A stretch of DNA of 64,000 bases from contig OY752152.1 in NCBI GenBank assembly GCA_963573315.1, positions 372,001-436,000 on the forward strand, read 5' to 3'. The notes under the pieces were generated by a model that worked only from the letters and a program-made list of their open reading frames with translations, was not told the origin of the DNA and made no database searches. The first letter of the stretch is position 1. The number at the start of each line of letters is the position of its first letter. Below are positions 12,080-22,786 of the stretch, one piece after another. The position numbers and the translations under genes are program-made. The DNA comes from Entomortierella parvispora (lineage: Eukaryota > Mortierellomycota > Mortierellomycetes > Mortierellales > Mortierellaceae).

Positions 12080-13639
12080 TCATGGCGTCTGTAGCGGAAG
12101 GATTGATTGTTTGTGGTGGAAGTGGTTTTGCGGGTCCCAGATGCTTTTCACCAGTTGGAGTTTACGATAGGCGTCTTTGTAATAAAGCTTCGGGTACAAG
12201 GGGTCTTGATCGGTGGCGATTCCGAGGTCGATGTCAGGGTAGTTGACATAAGCGCCGTCAGTGCACAGGTTGTGCTTCTCGTCGCTGATTTCCGGTACTC
12301 CACCAGTTTCAACGTAAACCTCTTGATAAAAGTCGCGCATGTATTTGAGATGCACTTCGTCCTCAGCCGGGTCACTCCAATAGGTTTGATATTGCAGCTT
12401 CAGGATCGAGTCACGTTGTGGAACCGCGGTGGCCGCTGAAGGCATGGCATTGATCGTACAGCCATAGGAATCTACCTGCAAAAGCGTTTGGGTCATGTCG
12501 GCGCCGGGCACGTCCTTTGTCAGCCACTTGTGCATCGCCGCAATCATTTGGTCTGAGAATGGTTTGCGATGATAAGCCGACTTGTATTTGCCACGCTCAT
12601 TCGTACCAGAGCCATTTAACGTCATCGTGGCCTGAAACCACGGCGTCTGCCGATGCTTGTCTGGATTGACCAGGAAGAAACCAGCGACGTCAAACATTTG
12701 GGACCTTGAAGTCGTGGTGATGTTGGATTCGACCGCCGCAACAAATTCCTCCAGAGGACCAACGTCATCACCGTCCCACTGGGTGACGAGCACAATGTTG
12801 CCGTTTGATTTATGTGTCAGCTTTAATAAGCTAAACAAGCCCTGATATGCATCATCGACTCCGCTATGTTCGGCGAAAAAAGTACCATAGTTTGTCAGTA
12901 ACTTGTGAAACTCATCCAGGTTGTTCTCAAACTCGGCCCACGGCCAGGCAATGCTGCTGAGCCACACTTGCGCCGGCGGTTTGGGGATGGTTGCTGCGAA
13001 GTAGTATCGCAGGATCACGCCAAAGTTTCCGCCGCCACCCCCGGTGTGGGCCCAAAACAGCAGTGCAGAGTCCTTATCGGCGTCATCTCGATGCGCCTGC
13101 GTCACCTTGACCAGGCCGTCTTTCACAGTCACCACATCGACCTGTGCCAAATGATCCACGGTAAGACCATGCCGGCGCGACAACAAGCCATATCCGCCGC
13201 CGCAGATATGGCCTCCTGCGCCGACTGAATAGCAGGAGCCTGCAGGAACTGTCCTTCCGTAGCGGCGGAACAACGTTGTGTACATATCCCAGTTTGTGGC
13301 GCCCGACTCTACGCAGTAGGTCATATTCCCGTATTTGTCTGTGGTCTCGAAAACGCCTTTCATGCTGCTCACGTCGAGGATCACGCCACCAGTATTCTCC
13401 ACGAAATCTTCATAGCAGTGACCGCCCCCACGAATGGTGACACGCAGACCGTCGTTGAGCGCGTTTTCGACCGCTGATATTGCTTCAGCGTCGTTGGTGA
13501 CGAGCTGAATGTACTTTGGTGCACTGGTCCATCGTTGGTTAAACCCCTGACACAGGGTTTGATATCGCGGATCGGTTGACTCCACGCGCAAAGGAGCGGT
13601 TCTGAAAGCGTCGCCGTTGTCATTGATATCAGGATTCAT
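12080..13639 (-). CDS. Berberine bridge enzyme-like FAD-linked oxidase
   Basis: Intronless, 519 residues. It has an N-terminal PCMH-type FAD-binding domain with TIRGGGHCYEDF and VGAGGHICGGGYG, and a C-terminal BBE segment (YVNYPDIDLG, then IWDPQNHFHHKQS). His74 and Cys146 sit where bicovalently flavinylated family members attach 8-alpha-histidyl and 6-S-cysteinyl FAD, so a bicovalent flavin is inferred. Such enzymes oxidise alcohols, sugars or alkaloid-like substrates with O2; the substrate here is unknown. There is no signal peptide, unlike many fungal secreted members, which fits an intracellular enzyme. Lack of introns, beside multi-exon neighbours, is compatible with transfer from bacteria but does not prove it. 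A TATA-like element on the same strand lies near 13967-13973. Confidence 0.88.
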   Translation of the reverse strand: MNPDINDNGDAFRTAPLRVESTDPRYQTLCQGFNQRWTSAPKYIQLVTNDAEAISAVENALNDGLRVTIRGGGHCYEDFVENTGGVILDVSSMKGVFETTDKYGNMTYCVESGATNWDMYTTLFRRYGRTVPAGSCYSVGAGGHICGGGYGLLSRRHGLTVDHLAQVDVVTVKDGLVKVTQAHRDDADKDSALLFWAHTGGGGGNFGVILRYYFAATIPKPPAQVWLSSIAWPWAEFENNLDEFHKLLTNYGTFFAEHSGVDDAYQGLFSLLKLTHKSNGNIVLVTQWDGDDVGPLEEFVAAVESNITTTSRSQMFDVAGFFLVNPDKHRQTPWFQATMTLNGSGTNERGKYKSAYHRKPFSDQMIAAMHKWLTKDVPGADMTQTLLQVDSYGCTINAMPSAATAVPQRDSILKLQYQTYWSDPAEDEVHLKYMRDFYQEVYVETGGVPEISDEKHNLCTDGAYVNYPDIDLGIATDQDPLYPKLYYKDAYRKLQLVKSIWDPQNHFHHKQSILPLQTP

Positions 13640-14693
13640 CCTAGGTGGCCCCTTTGTTTTCGCCTCGCGTATCTGGTGAAACTAATGGCCTGTCGACAAA
13701 AAAAGGTGGCTTTCATTTTAAACATAAAAAGTAATTAGATTCACCAGATAAAGGCATTTATCGATCAAATGTCCCCACATCTCGTTCGGAGTCACGCGAG
13801 CGTCGTGGTGTCCTCTGACATGAACAGGGAGTTGGATATGATTGTGCAGGTGAGGCTTACGATGGTGATGTGGTGTCGCGAGGTATGCGTCAAGATAGGG
13901 GACTAACGCAATGATTATCAGTTTGTAAACGTGGAGGGTGGGGACTGTTGAAGAACTTGACAATGGCGTCTTTTATACATGTACTGGTTTCAGCTTTGTA
14001 CAAAAATTTTTTCACCACATTAGAACGTCAGACACGTCTTTCTTCCTTTACCCCGGGTTCCAGGTTATGATGTGTTGTCCCGGTCTCTAGACGTACAGAC
14101 TACTGAAACGGACTTTTGTCCGATTTGCGCCATTCTGAAGACTTTAGAAGAGAACGTCTTCCCTCTCCTCGCTCCCCACAAACTCTCAATCATCTTTTCA
14201 CTCTCACTTTCACTATTAGTTAAAATGCATCATCCATCATACCCTACATAGATACCACTCAAAATAAACTAACACAAGCCAACCGTTTCAAGACATGAAT
14301 GTCGGACCAAAAAAAATATACATTACATAAAAATGCAAATTCCACAGCACTTGTGGAATGAGGATGTAAATATCGACGAGACCATCGGAAGGGTATAAGT
14401 GTGTCTGTGGGTCCTCTTGGGCTCGCGGTGGCGGTCGGCGGTGGGGACTGAGAGAGGGAGTTTTTTTTTTTTTTTTTTTTTCTTTTTTTTTTTATCTTTT
14501 TCTTTTCTTTTCTTTTCTTTTCCTTTCTTTTTGTTCTTTCTTGGTCCTGTCTGCAGGGACCTTTATTATTTTTCCCTTTTTCCCGGCTTTGCTTTCTTTT
14601 TGAGCTGCTGCTGTACTTCCTCGATGTTTTTGATAGATAAATGATTTGGTGTTGTCGAAAAGCAGTGCAACTGGAAATCGCTGAAATCGACAT
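13640..14693. other. Intergenic: oxidase promoter and Nab2-like 3' region
   Basis: The right part is the 3' flank of the Nab2-like gene and includes a long T run (about 14461-14490) followed by CTTTT units. The left part is upstream of the oxidase. On the minus strand GTATAAAAG-like sequence near 13970 is the best TATA candidate, about 330 bp upstream of the oxidase ATG, which would imply a long or spliced 5' leader. No convincing gene was seen. Confidence 0.45.
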
Positions 14694-16970
14694 TTACAGC
14701 TCCATTTCCATATCCATATCCGCCTGCAACAACGCCTCTTCCGCCGCAACATCCTGGGTTGAGGGCTGGTTGGTTCCGTGACTGACTCCGCCAGACGCCC
14801 AATGTGTGCTTGCGGGTACATGCAGCTTTTCGACGTTGCTTTCATCCACCACTCCACCAGCGAAACGCTCGCTTCTGCTACCGGGTGTAGGCGCACTGCC
14901 ATTGAGTATCAAAGTTTTGTTGTGTCCACCAGCAGATGTACCGGGAAGATGGCGGAAATGACAATCAGGTCGAGTACAAGGACTGAATTTGCACTATTTT
15001 TAACAAACAGGAGAGAGAAATCACATTAGGACCTGTCATTGCTGCCACGTCTGTTTTTGAACCTACAACATCAACAGCGTTTTATCCTACCAAGGGGATT
15101 CCAGATGAATCAGCAGAGGCACCATCGCGAGGGTGGGTAAAGTGGCATCCAGGCCGGGTGCACATGTCTCCGAATCTACATGGTGTAGGCAGGCGGTTCT
15201 CCACTGTTGTTCCTTCCATAGCGGCGTCTGCTGCCAATGGTTCACTACAAGACATAACAGTCTAAGGTCAACAAAGGGTATCTACTTTTGTCACAGAGGA
15301 AGGGGGCAAGGTCTTACCCATAAGGAGGATGGAAGAACGGGCAGTCGGGCTTGGTGCAGTTGGGGAAAAAGCGACATTTCTGCTTGTTGGCATCTCGTTC
15401 CGAGTGATGGAATTTGCAGTCAGGCCTTGTGCATCTCGCTCCAAACTTGCATTCTTGTTGCTGAGCACCAAGTGCGAAAGGGGCACCACCAAAGCCATTG
15501 CCGTTGGGACGCATGGATTGCATCAGAGCCTGTCGGGCAGCAGCAGCTGCTTGTTCGGCTGTTGGCTCAGCCTGAGGATGGACATACATGCAGCTGCTGG
15601 CGGGATTAGGGCAATTGGGGAAAGCCTTGCAAAGTTCCTTGGGGTGCCAGAACTGACAGTTCTCGCCCTGGGAACAGTTTGGCCAGAACCTGCACCGTGA
15701 TTGATTCGAAGGTGGGGCTGTGGCAAGTTCCAGTTCCGCAGAAGCACTCCATCCCGCTGGGTGGCGAGGAATATTACTGTCATCCTGTTGCAAAACTGGA
15801 CCACCCAATCTGCTCTCAATATCCCTAAGTCTGCTGGCTCTGTCATTTACGCGGGGACTGTTGTTACGGTTACGGTTACTGCCGCTGGTATTACTCTTGC
15901 CGCCGCGATTTCCATGGTAGTCATCCCTATCCCAAGAGCGATCGCGATCCGAGGGACGTCCCGAACCTTCGTTTTTCCATCCAAGGCGATCTTCAATACG
16001 ACCAAGACGTCCTCTCAATCGGTCCTTGCCACCGTTATTTCCTCCGTTGCCAAGTCGAGAATCTATCCGTGCATCATCGCGTGATCTTTCCTCGCTTGTG
16101 CGTCTGAATCGAATGCGCTCCTCTTTGCCTTTTGTTGTCAAGCCCTCTCTGTTTCTGACGGGACTTGTGCTAGCCTCGCGGGATCGAGAGACACGTCGCT
16201 CATCTTCATAGACTCGAGAAGGGGCAGGGCGCGCCTGCGCAGGCTCGGTTCGAGTCGCTCCACTGATGGCCGTCATAAGAAGTCTACTGGATCCGCGGGA
16301 ATCCGGGCCGGCACTTGGCCGACTCTGCGATTCGTCCATTGGTTCTGATTGGGACTCTGAAGGTTGGGAGACTGAGAGAGTACAAGGGAGGGACATCCAC
16401 GAAATCGAGTTATATTGTGTTAGAGCTGTGGCTGCATTCCTGACCGGGTTGGTGGCGCCTCATTCAATCGGCACTCATAGATATCCTGCACTAGTGTGTA
16501 CCTTCTGCGTGTGATGCCTCCTGAGGGTTCGATCCACCGATTTGCTCAAAGAGCCAGTCCACGAACGCGGTGGCTAAGTAGATGGGAAGAGATCATGGTG
16601 GTCTTTAGTTAAGTGCAACGCCACCTCGGAAAATCAAGGAGAGCCGCTCAGGACTGTGCGATGGTCTTACTGTGCTCTGGGACGACTGGTTGGTTTCCGA
16701 GGAAGAGCAGTGAGAACGTAAAAGGAAATCAGGAATGTTAGTTCACCAATGTTTGTCCTGGCTGGAGAGAAAAGTTGGGAATACAAGGGTTGCGTCCTTA
16801 CTGTCGCTCAACTCGGACGTGATTTCGTCTCGGGTCTTCTCGTTCGCGACCATGACGACGATGAAGTTGGCGAGGACATCGTTGTCAGGCCAGCCAAACT
16901 CGGCGAGCTTGGAGAAAACGAGACTAGTGAGCTCCTTTTCCTGCGGTGATCCCAGTTCGATTCTTGGCAT
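14694..16970 (-). CDS. Nab2/ZC3H14-type poly(A) RNA-binding protein
   Basis: Exons 16802-16970, 16502-16573, 15318-16371, 15091-15244, 14694-14993; 582 residues, all joins in phase. The N-terminus (ELGSPQEKELTSLVFSKL, then DVLANFIVVMVANEKTRDE, then FVDWLFEQIGG) matches the PWI-like helical domain of Nab2/ZC3H14. The middle is Arg/Ser/Gly-rich (RS-like, with RLG repeats). Six CCCH fingers follow: CRFWPNC..C..H, CKAFPNC..C..H, CKFGARC..C..H, CRFFPNC..C..H, CRFGDMC..C..H, CKFSPC..C..H. The last two are on separate small exons. Known relatives bind polyadenosine RNA in the nucleus and control poly(A) length and mRNA export. The C-terminal tail is acidic (DMDMEMEL). The start at 16970 was picked because it opens directly into the PWI-like domain. 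Confidence 0.9.
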
Positions 16971-17695
16971 TGTGGATGGTGAAAGGAGGGTTGATTGCGA
17001 AAGTGGGGCGAGTAATGATGGAAGGGAATCAATAATGCGCTTTGGGCATCTCTCATCACTTTCTCTTCTCTCTCTCTTTCTTTTTGTGGCAAGGGAGTCA
17101 CATCTGCTGCGGAACAAATACGGTGACGTAGACGGGATCACGTGCGTGATTTGCTCGCCCTGCCCATTCAACCATTGTTCGAACACTGGTCACTCGCTCT
17201 TGTTTCCTTGCACTGCTTGTCCCTGTGCTTCCGACCTGCCTCCCCAGTGGTGTGGGGAAGGAAGGGTGGAAGAAAGGACACAACAACAACAGCATGTGCG
17301 TCAATGCGGGGACACAGACTACTCGTGCGCTCTTCTCCGCACTCGCGCACGCCCCTCTCCCCTCTCGGTCGTTTGCTTTCCATCTTCTCGTCCTTCTCGT
17401 TGTTCTTCTTTCCTCCTTCTCCCCCTTCTCCTTGCCTCTTTTCTCCTCCAGCAAACATCTGCGCCTCCCCTTCACACACACACACCGCCACCCTCTCCCC
17501 TTTTTCATCTCCCCAACGACTGCAACGGTCCGTCATCGAGTCAACGCCAATTCAACTCCGCCACACCCTTCCTGCTTGGTCCCTGCATTTGACCCTGCAG
17601 CCCCTACTCTCTTCCTCTTCGTGGTTGCCACTCTCTATCTACTCTCTCTGTCCATTCACCATCTCGCTGCCTGAGCAGCAGTGAAATAAGGAGAC
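16971..17695. promoter_or_regulatory. Divergent promoter region, C/T-rich
   Basis: Spacer of 725 bp between the Nab2-like gene and a membrane-protein gene on the other strand. The right half (about 17380-17690) is strongly C/T-rich, as in 5' leaders elsewhere in this window. Open frames here are shadows of that composition. Confidence 0.5.
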
Positions 17696-19603
17696 ATGCC
17701 ACTGCTACTCAAGGCAGTCCCTCTCGTGAACGGGTGGCACGGAGTACATTTCTGGAGCACTCCAGCGATGCAAGACTTGCCCGTCGAACTCGAGGTAAAC
17801 GCTGACGTTACGTTACAGCGGGGTCGCACTTGAGTGCCCTGTGCCCTAGACCAGGAAGCAAGAGAAAGGAAACTTTTCATGCATTCCATGTCCCCACCTG
17901 AGAGAATGTCATTCCTCTGTCTTGCAAATGAGGACTTTACTGACGCGACCTCTTTTTATTTTATTTTTTTATTTCATTAATATGACTAGTACATCTCGTT
18001 TCCCGAGTTCGAGGACCGATTCGCACAGCTGAATAAGATTGCTAGGTCAGGGTATCCAACGTTCTGGCCCAACGTCGCCGTGAGCCTGGTCTTCATCGCA
18101 GTCACTGTTGCAGCAACGATAGGGATCATGCATGCTGGCACCAACCTCGCGATCATGGGACAGGGAGCATGCTTCATCTTGCCTGTCCTTGCCGTGGTCT
18201 GGTACAAAATCAGGAAGGAAATCAACGAGATTGCCATCAAGAAGGTAACATTGGGCCAGCCTGCACGTTGTTACTATCACGCGAAAATCAGCGAGTCGAG
18301 ATGCCGTTGTTTTTGTTGTTGCCCCTGTTGTTTGCTTTTTTTTTTTTTTTTACTCTGGCGTGATACCATTGCGCACAAGGGGCACAGGCTAAAGAGATAT
18401 CCCGATTGACCATTTTGTGACATGTAGTTCAAGCACAGATCCCAAAAGTTGTTGCGCGCGTGGACAAACCAAGACTCGACTTCCCATGCCATCCAGTGGA
18501 AGTTACGGCTGCGACCAGAGACAGTCGCCCGTCAATCCCTTCAGGCCCAAATAACTCTTCTGTCAACCCATTATTCCCAGTCTCGGATCGGGGGTTGGCA
18601 GCACTCGACCGCGGATTTAATCCCAGTCCGTGTTCATCAACAAGAGCAGCAACCACAACGACTTCTGCATGATCTGGAAAACCCTCTGGATCAAGAAAGT
18701 TCTTCAAGGGCCAACTTTAGCTCACCGGGAGGTCCCATCAGCCGTGTCGATTCTGTAGAGGAAGCTCTCGATGGGCCTCCACCTGCCCAGCCTTCGTCTG
18801 TCGTCCAAATGTATCAAGCGCTCAGGATAAACACCCGCCATTTATCAAGAGCCGTATCTTCTGAAGCCCAACTTGAGGAACAACGACCCATCTCAGTTGT
18901 CAGGACCACAACCACTTCAACCTTGTTACTCCATGGGGACACGGACGAAGAGGCGTACAGTTGGAGGACGGTCTTACGATCCACGTTGAAAAGCATCAGT
19001 TGCTGTAGCTATTTCTTTCGCGAAGGCAAGGTCTGGTTAATCGAAATCTCACTGAGAGAAGCTCAATTGGACGAGTACACGCTGACAGTCCCTAGCCCGG
19101 TCTATTGCGGATACCGACTGCCTGGCTATGACGATGTCATGTCAGGCAACATGTCTACAACAATGACATCTATGAGAGCAAACTCTAGTCGGATAGTGCT
19201 GGATCGATACATGGGGTCCCCACCAGATTATTTGTCGGATTCAGAAGCAGAGGAGGAAGACAACGGTGACGACGAAGTGGGTGATCATCGACGCACTAAT
19301 AACCGTGTTGACCTTCCTGTGGAACCAAGGATCGCGACAGATAGCTCCTCGACGGCCTTGCGATCAACCCCAGAGATGGCCATGGTTAAGCGGCCTAAAG
19401 AACTGACGTCGGTCGTTGTGATGGCCCCTACCTCTCTCCACCAGATGGCTGCCACTTCCTCTGAGGCCTCTGCTTCAACATCGACGGAACCCGAATTGGC
19501 GTTGTCAGTCGAGATGACAAGTAATAGGACCAGCGAAGACGAGGCTGACGCCGATAATGATGGAATAGCCTCGACATCGTCATTGCCGCTGTCCGGTATA
19601 TAA
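17696..19603 (+). CDS. Unrecognised membrane protein with two helices and a long polar tail
   Basis: Exons 17696-17794, 17990-18244, 18428-19603; 509 residues, every junction in phase 0. The first 33 residues are a short N-terminal segment. Exon 2 holds a soluble stretch (SFPEFEDRFAQLNKIA) and two hydrophobic helices near residues 61-82 and 87-107 (NVAVSLVFIAVTVAATIGI and GACFILPVLAVVWY). They are followed by a basic helical segment IRKEINEIAIKKFKHRSQKL. The remainder is polar, first possibly folded (IQWKLRLRPETVARQ, VWLIEISLREAQLDEYTL), then Asp/Glu- and Ser/Thr-rich and probably disordered. I do not recognise the family. The two-helix hairpin with cytosolic flanks suggests an organelle membrane protein, which is inference. 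Confidence 0.7.
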
Positions 19604-19765
19604 GGAGGGTGACCACCATTCCCATGTACATAATGTAATTTAGGACTCATCTTTACCTCCTCCTTCCATTCCCACACAAATGAATTTTCAGGGCCTTGTG
19701 TTCACTCGTGACAATGGAAAAGAGGTCAAAGTGTTTTTTTTTTCCTTCCTTTCCAAGATTTTATT

Positions 19766-20041
19766 TCACTCATATTGAATGGGGTCTCTCTTGGGGTACT
19801 CTTCCGAGGTCGTCAAATGATCTCTTGCCTGTTTGACAGGTCTTTTCATCCAAATCCTACATTGAACTAATTCATATCTGCCAATGGCTTTGGCCGCAGT
19901 CTTGTTGGTGTCGCGGCTGACGGCGCGAATGTGGCACTTATCGGACAGCTCTGGATCATCCATGAAGGTGTTGACAACAGATCTACCCTGTCTTCCAGTG
20001 GCGCCAAAGCCAAAGATGAGAAGGATTTGCTTCGACAAGGC
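19766..20041 (-). pseudogene. Decayed tandem copy of the NmrA-like gene
   Basis: The reading frame matches both ends of the intact NmrA-like gene 0.14 kb away. The first ~45 codons (SKQILLIFG..GATGRQG, FMDDPELSDKCHIRAVSRDT) and the last ~22 (KQARDHLTTSEE) are kept, while about 230 middle codons are gone. The start codon is TTG where the intact copy has ATG, and a 6-bp duplication adds Phe-Gly inside the nucleotide-binding motif. Similarity continues into the sequence upstream of the start (AGACTGTTRGA on the plus strand). This supports tandem duplication followed by internal deletion. A functional protein is very unlikely because the fold is incomplete. Confidence 0.85.
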
Positions 20042-20177
20042 TGTCGTTACAGACTGTTAGAAGATGTGTCTATGTAGTCAGGCAAAGACAGACTGACAGA
20101 AAAAAAATGCTATGATTGTTTTCGAAAAAATAAACTCCAAAAAGGTTTTTATTTGTGTTTTAGAACGTCCACTTCTC

Positions 20178-21110
20178 TTATTCGAGTTGAACGGTACCCC
20201 TCCTGAGGAACTCTTCAAAAGTCGTCAGATGGCCTCTGGCTTGCTTTGCAGACTCCTCCACCAGCTTCTTGCTATCGGGTCCATAATATCCAAATTCATC
20301 AATGTACAGGTTCATGGCCGCCAAGGGTTCTTGGGCTCCAGGAGGCAGGTAGGTCTTGTAGGTCTCAATCGAGATGGGTTGAAACGTGACAGTCTTTCCC
20401 AAGACCTTGGTGAAGGTCTTGACAACCTCGTCCATAGTGTAGAGGCGCGTCGAGGCGCTAAAGATGTGGTGGTTGTACTTGTCCGGATGCTCAACAGCCG
20501 ACGCGACCCATTTGCCTGAATCCCCAGCTGTGTCGATCAATGGGAACTCTGTCGTCAGTTTGTAGGGTGCAAAGATAGCATAGGTTCCATCCCCAAGAGG
20601 CTTGGGCTTCAACCACGCCTCAAAGTTTTGCATGAATGAGCCCGGTGCAAAGAAGGTGCTCTTGATAGGCAATGTCCTGATATATTGCTCAACCTCCCAC
20701 TTGCTGTCAAACGCCGTCACGTCGTACTTGTTGTGAGAGAGGGCCGTGGCCCGGGGAAGAGAACTGAAGATGATCTGCTTGACACCGGCTGCGACCGCCG
20801 CGTCGGCGACTGCCTTTCCTTGGCGGAACTCGCGCGCTTTGAGTTGATCGTCATATTCGGTGAAGGTGGCGAGGAAGACAGAATGAGCTCCTTTCAGGAT
20901 CCGTGGGAGAGACGAGATATCGTCAACGTCACCCTGGACAACCTCAGCGCCCTTCTTCTCAAGGGCTTTGGCCGCCGCCTTGCTGGTGTCGCGGCTGACG
21001 GCGCGAATGTGGTATTTCTTGGAGAGCTCTGGATCGTCCAGGAAGGTGTTGACGACAGATCCACCCTGGTGGCCAGTGGCACCAAAGACGACAAGGATTT
21101 GCTTCGACAT
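20178..21110 (-). CDS. NmrA-like NAD(P)-binding protein
   Basis: Intronless, 310 residues, full length for the family. It begins with the Rossmann motif VVFGATGHQGGSVVN, followed by HIRAVSRDTSKAAAK (where NADP-preferring members place basic residues) and VVQGDVDDISSL. NmrA/HSCARG relatives are atypical short-chain dehydrogenases that bind NAD(P) and often act as redox sensors or regulators rather than enzymes; some fungal paralogues reduce quinones or isoflavone-like compounds. The catalytic Tyr-x-x-x-Lys is not evident, which fits a sensor role, although this was read by eye. A TATA-like GTATAAAGG lies at 21237-21245 on the same strand. Its decayed duplicate lies directly downstream. Confidence 0.88.
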   Translation of the reverse strand: MSKQILVVFGATGHQGGSVVNTFLDDPELSKKYHIRAVSRDTSKAAAKALEKKGAEVVQGDVDDISSLPRILKGAHSVFLATFTEYDDQLKAREFRQGKAVADAAVAAGVKQIIFSSLPRATALSHNKYDVTAFDSKWEVEQYIRTLPIKSTFFAPGSFMQNFEAWLKPKPLGDGTYAIFAPYKLTTEFPLIDTAGDSGKWVASAVEHPDKYNHHIFSASTRLYTMDEVVKTFTKVLGKTVTFQPISIETYKTYLPPGAQEPLAAMNLYIDEFGYYGPDSKKLVEESAKQARGHLTTFEEFLRRGTVQLE

Positions 21111-21907
21111 GACTGATGTTATAGACTGTTGGAGAGGGAGTAAGAGGTATTTGTGAGAGAGAGTGGGGCTGCAGAGTATGTGTGGTGGGGATGAGTTGCT
21201 GGTTTTTTTTTGTGTTTTTGGTGGGCGTGGGAGTTGCCTTTATACATGAAAAAAATCCTTTTTGAGATAGCCTCATCCTCGAGGCCAATGGTGCGTGCGT
21301 GCTTTGTCACCTCACCATACGCAAGTATCATTGGCACGATCGAACGGCAAAATGGTGCAAGCGTGTTTGTTCAAGAGGCCAAAGACGTTCAACACTTTGA
21401 ACATCTTTGGGCCTCTGTGCTTTGTCATACAACAACTTTCTTGTTTCTGAACCTGTTCAGCCGTCACAGCTGCGCAACCATGTAATGTACTCTTCCGCCA
21501 ATATCCAAGTTGATTTATTTGTAAGTCCCAGCAAGAGCAAAATAAGGACCCGCGACACCCCTTCCTTCTCGCAGACAGACGCGATTGTCGTCTATTCTAG
21601 GCAGGTGAAGACACGACACGATGTTTGCACTTGTTTGCCACCAAGATGCAGACAGTAAGCCACCCAATATACTTTAAATTCATCTTCCCTCCTATAGGAA
21701 CTGTTGACTGCGCCCTTGAAACACCATCGCGCCAAGAGCAAGTCATTGCAAGTCACCAGGACTTGATTTTTGACTGACTTGACTCAAGGCTGCGGCGTGT
21801 GTGGGCTCTCAGCCTCTTGCTATAAATGCCCAAGAGAATCATTCTCTCCTCAGAATCACCCATCTTTTTCTCTCCTTCTCTGCCTCTTAACTTTCTTCGT
21901 TTATACC
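21111..21907. promoter_or_regulatory. Divergent promoter with a TATA box on each side
   Basis: About 0.8 kb separates the NmrA-like gene (minus) and the acetyltransferase gene (plus). GTATAAAGG on the minus strand (21237-21245) faces left. CTATAAATG on the plus strand (about 21820-21828) faces right, 80 bp before the acetyltransferase ATG with a C/T-rich leader between. Two TATA elements facing apart suggest both genes are regulated rather than constitutive, which is inference. Confidence 0.6.
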
Positions 21908-22661
21908 ATGGAACAAGAACGACCAACGGAAAAGAAATTGGTCAAAGACATGACCCCTGAAGAAGTCGAACGAGTTACGGCACTATACGACTCGTTCCGC
22001 CCTCTGTGGATCACACCAACCATGCAGGTCGGACCCTTAAAGGCCTCGGACAAGGAGGAGCTGCTCAAGAACTTGAACGATCCAAGGGTCGTCAAAACCT
22101 TGATTGGTCCCCCAAAACCCTATCTACCTGAGCATGCGGATGACTGGATCAAGACAAGGATCGAGAGGATGACAGTGAAGGGATCACCGTTGGAATGTGC
22201 GATCAGGAACATGGAAAAGGGTGGCAAGCTTATTGGAGCGGTCCGCGTCTCGGATGGCTCAGACGATCGACTGGACGGAGATGATGTGGGGTAAGTTGAT
22301 TCAATCTACCAGGACTTCTTTGCTCGCAGATATGAAGAAAAAGATAGAAAAGCTAACAAAGGAACTGAATAGATACTGGCTCGCATCTGAATACCATGGA
22401 CACGGCATCATGGCCAAGGCACTCAAACTGGTGATACAACAGATTTCGATCAAGGAAGTGGGCAAGCGCAAGTTTAATGCACATTGTCATGTCGGTAATT
22501 GGGCAAGTCGCAGGACCTTGGAGAAGGCTGGTTTTGTGTATCAGGAAGAGGTTTTCAAGTACGATACCCAGCTTTGGAAATTCCGTCTTTACCTCACGGA
22601 TGAAGATTTGGCCACTCGGGAAGTGGCAGTCGAGGCTACACCATTGGCGTCACTCCATTAA
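21908..22661 (+). CDS. GNAT-family N-acetyltransferase (RimJ/RimL-like)
   Basis: Exons 21908-22290 and 22373-22661; 223 residues. The start ATG follows a TATA box and a pyrimidine-rich leader. The order of elements fits Acetyltransf_3: an N-terminal MQVGPLKASDKEELLKNL (response to neighbours plus ligand), a middle strand GGKLIGAVRVSDG, the acetyl-CoA pyrophosphate loop ASEYHGHGIMAKALK (about 132-146), and the C-terminal NWASRRTLEKAGFVYQ that closes the cofactor site. RimJ/L relatives acetylate N-terminal amines of proteins or small amines; the substrate here is unknown. The splice join creates the Gly-Tyr-Trp before the loop. The gene ends 125 bp from the convergent F-box gene. Confidence 0.86.
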
Positions 22662-22786
22662 AGTCGGATGAGCAAGGAAAGAATATCTGAACAGAATTCG
22701 TGCTTCATAGCAAAAAAAGAATAGTTATCAATAGTTGTCACAGAAAATTATATTGTACATGGGGTAATGTGTGTATGGTCTATTGC

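Noticed and set aside
13718-13963. 81-codon minus-strand frame with a hydrophobic start, just upstream of the flavin oxidase
   Set aside because: It begins with TTG, not ATG, and ends in a stop before the oxidase. It could belong to a 5' leader but there is no evidence it is translated.
14259-14693. 144-codon Lys-rich minus-strand frame
   Set aside because: Mostly poly-Lys from a T/CTTTT tract in the 3' flank of the Nab2-like gene.
16520-16540. GGTTCGATCC resembling a tRNA T-loop
   Set aside because: It lies inside exon 2 of the Nab2-like gene (coding GGSNPQ), and no acceptor stem or anticodon arm is found at the proper spacing.
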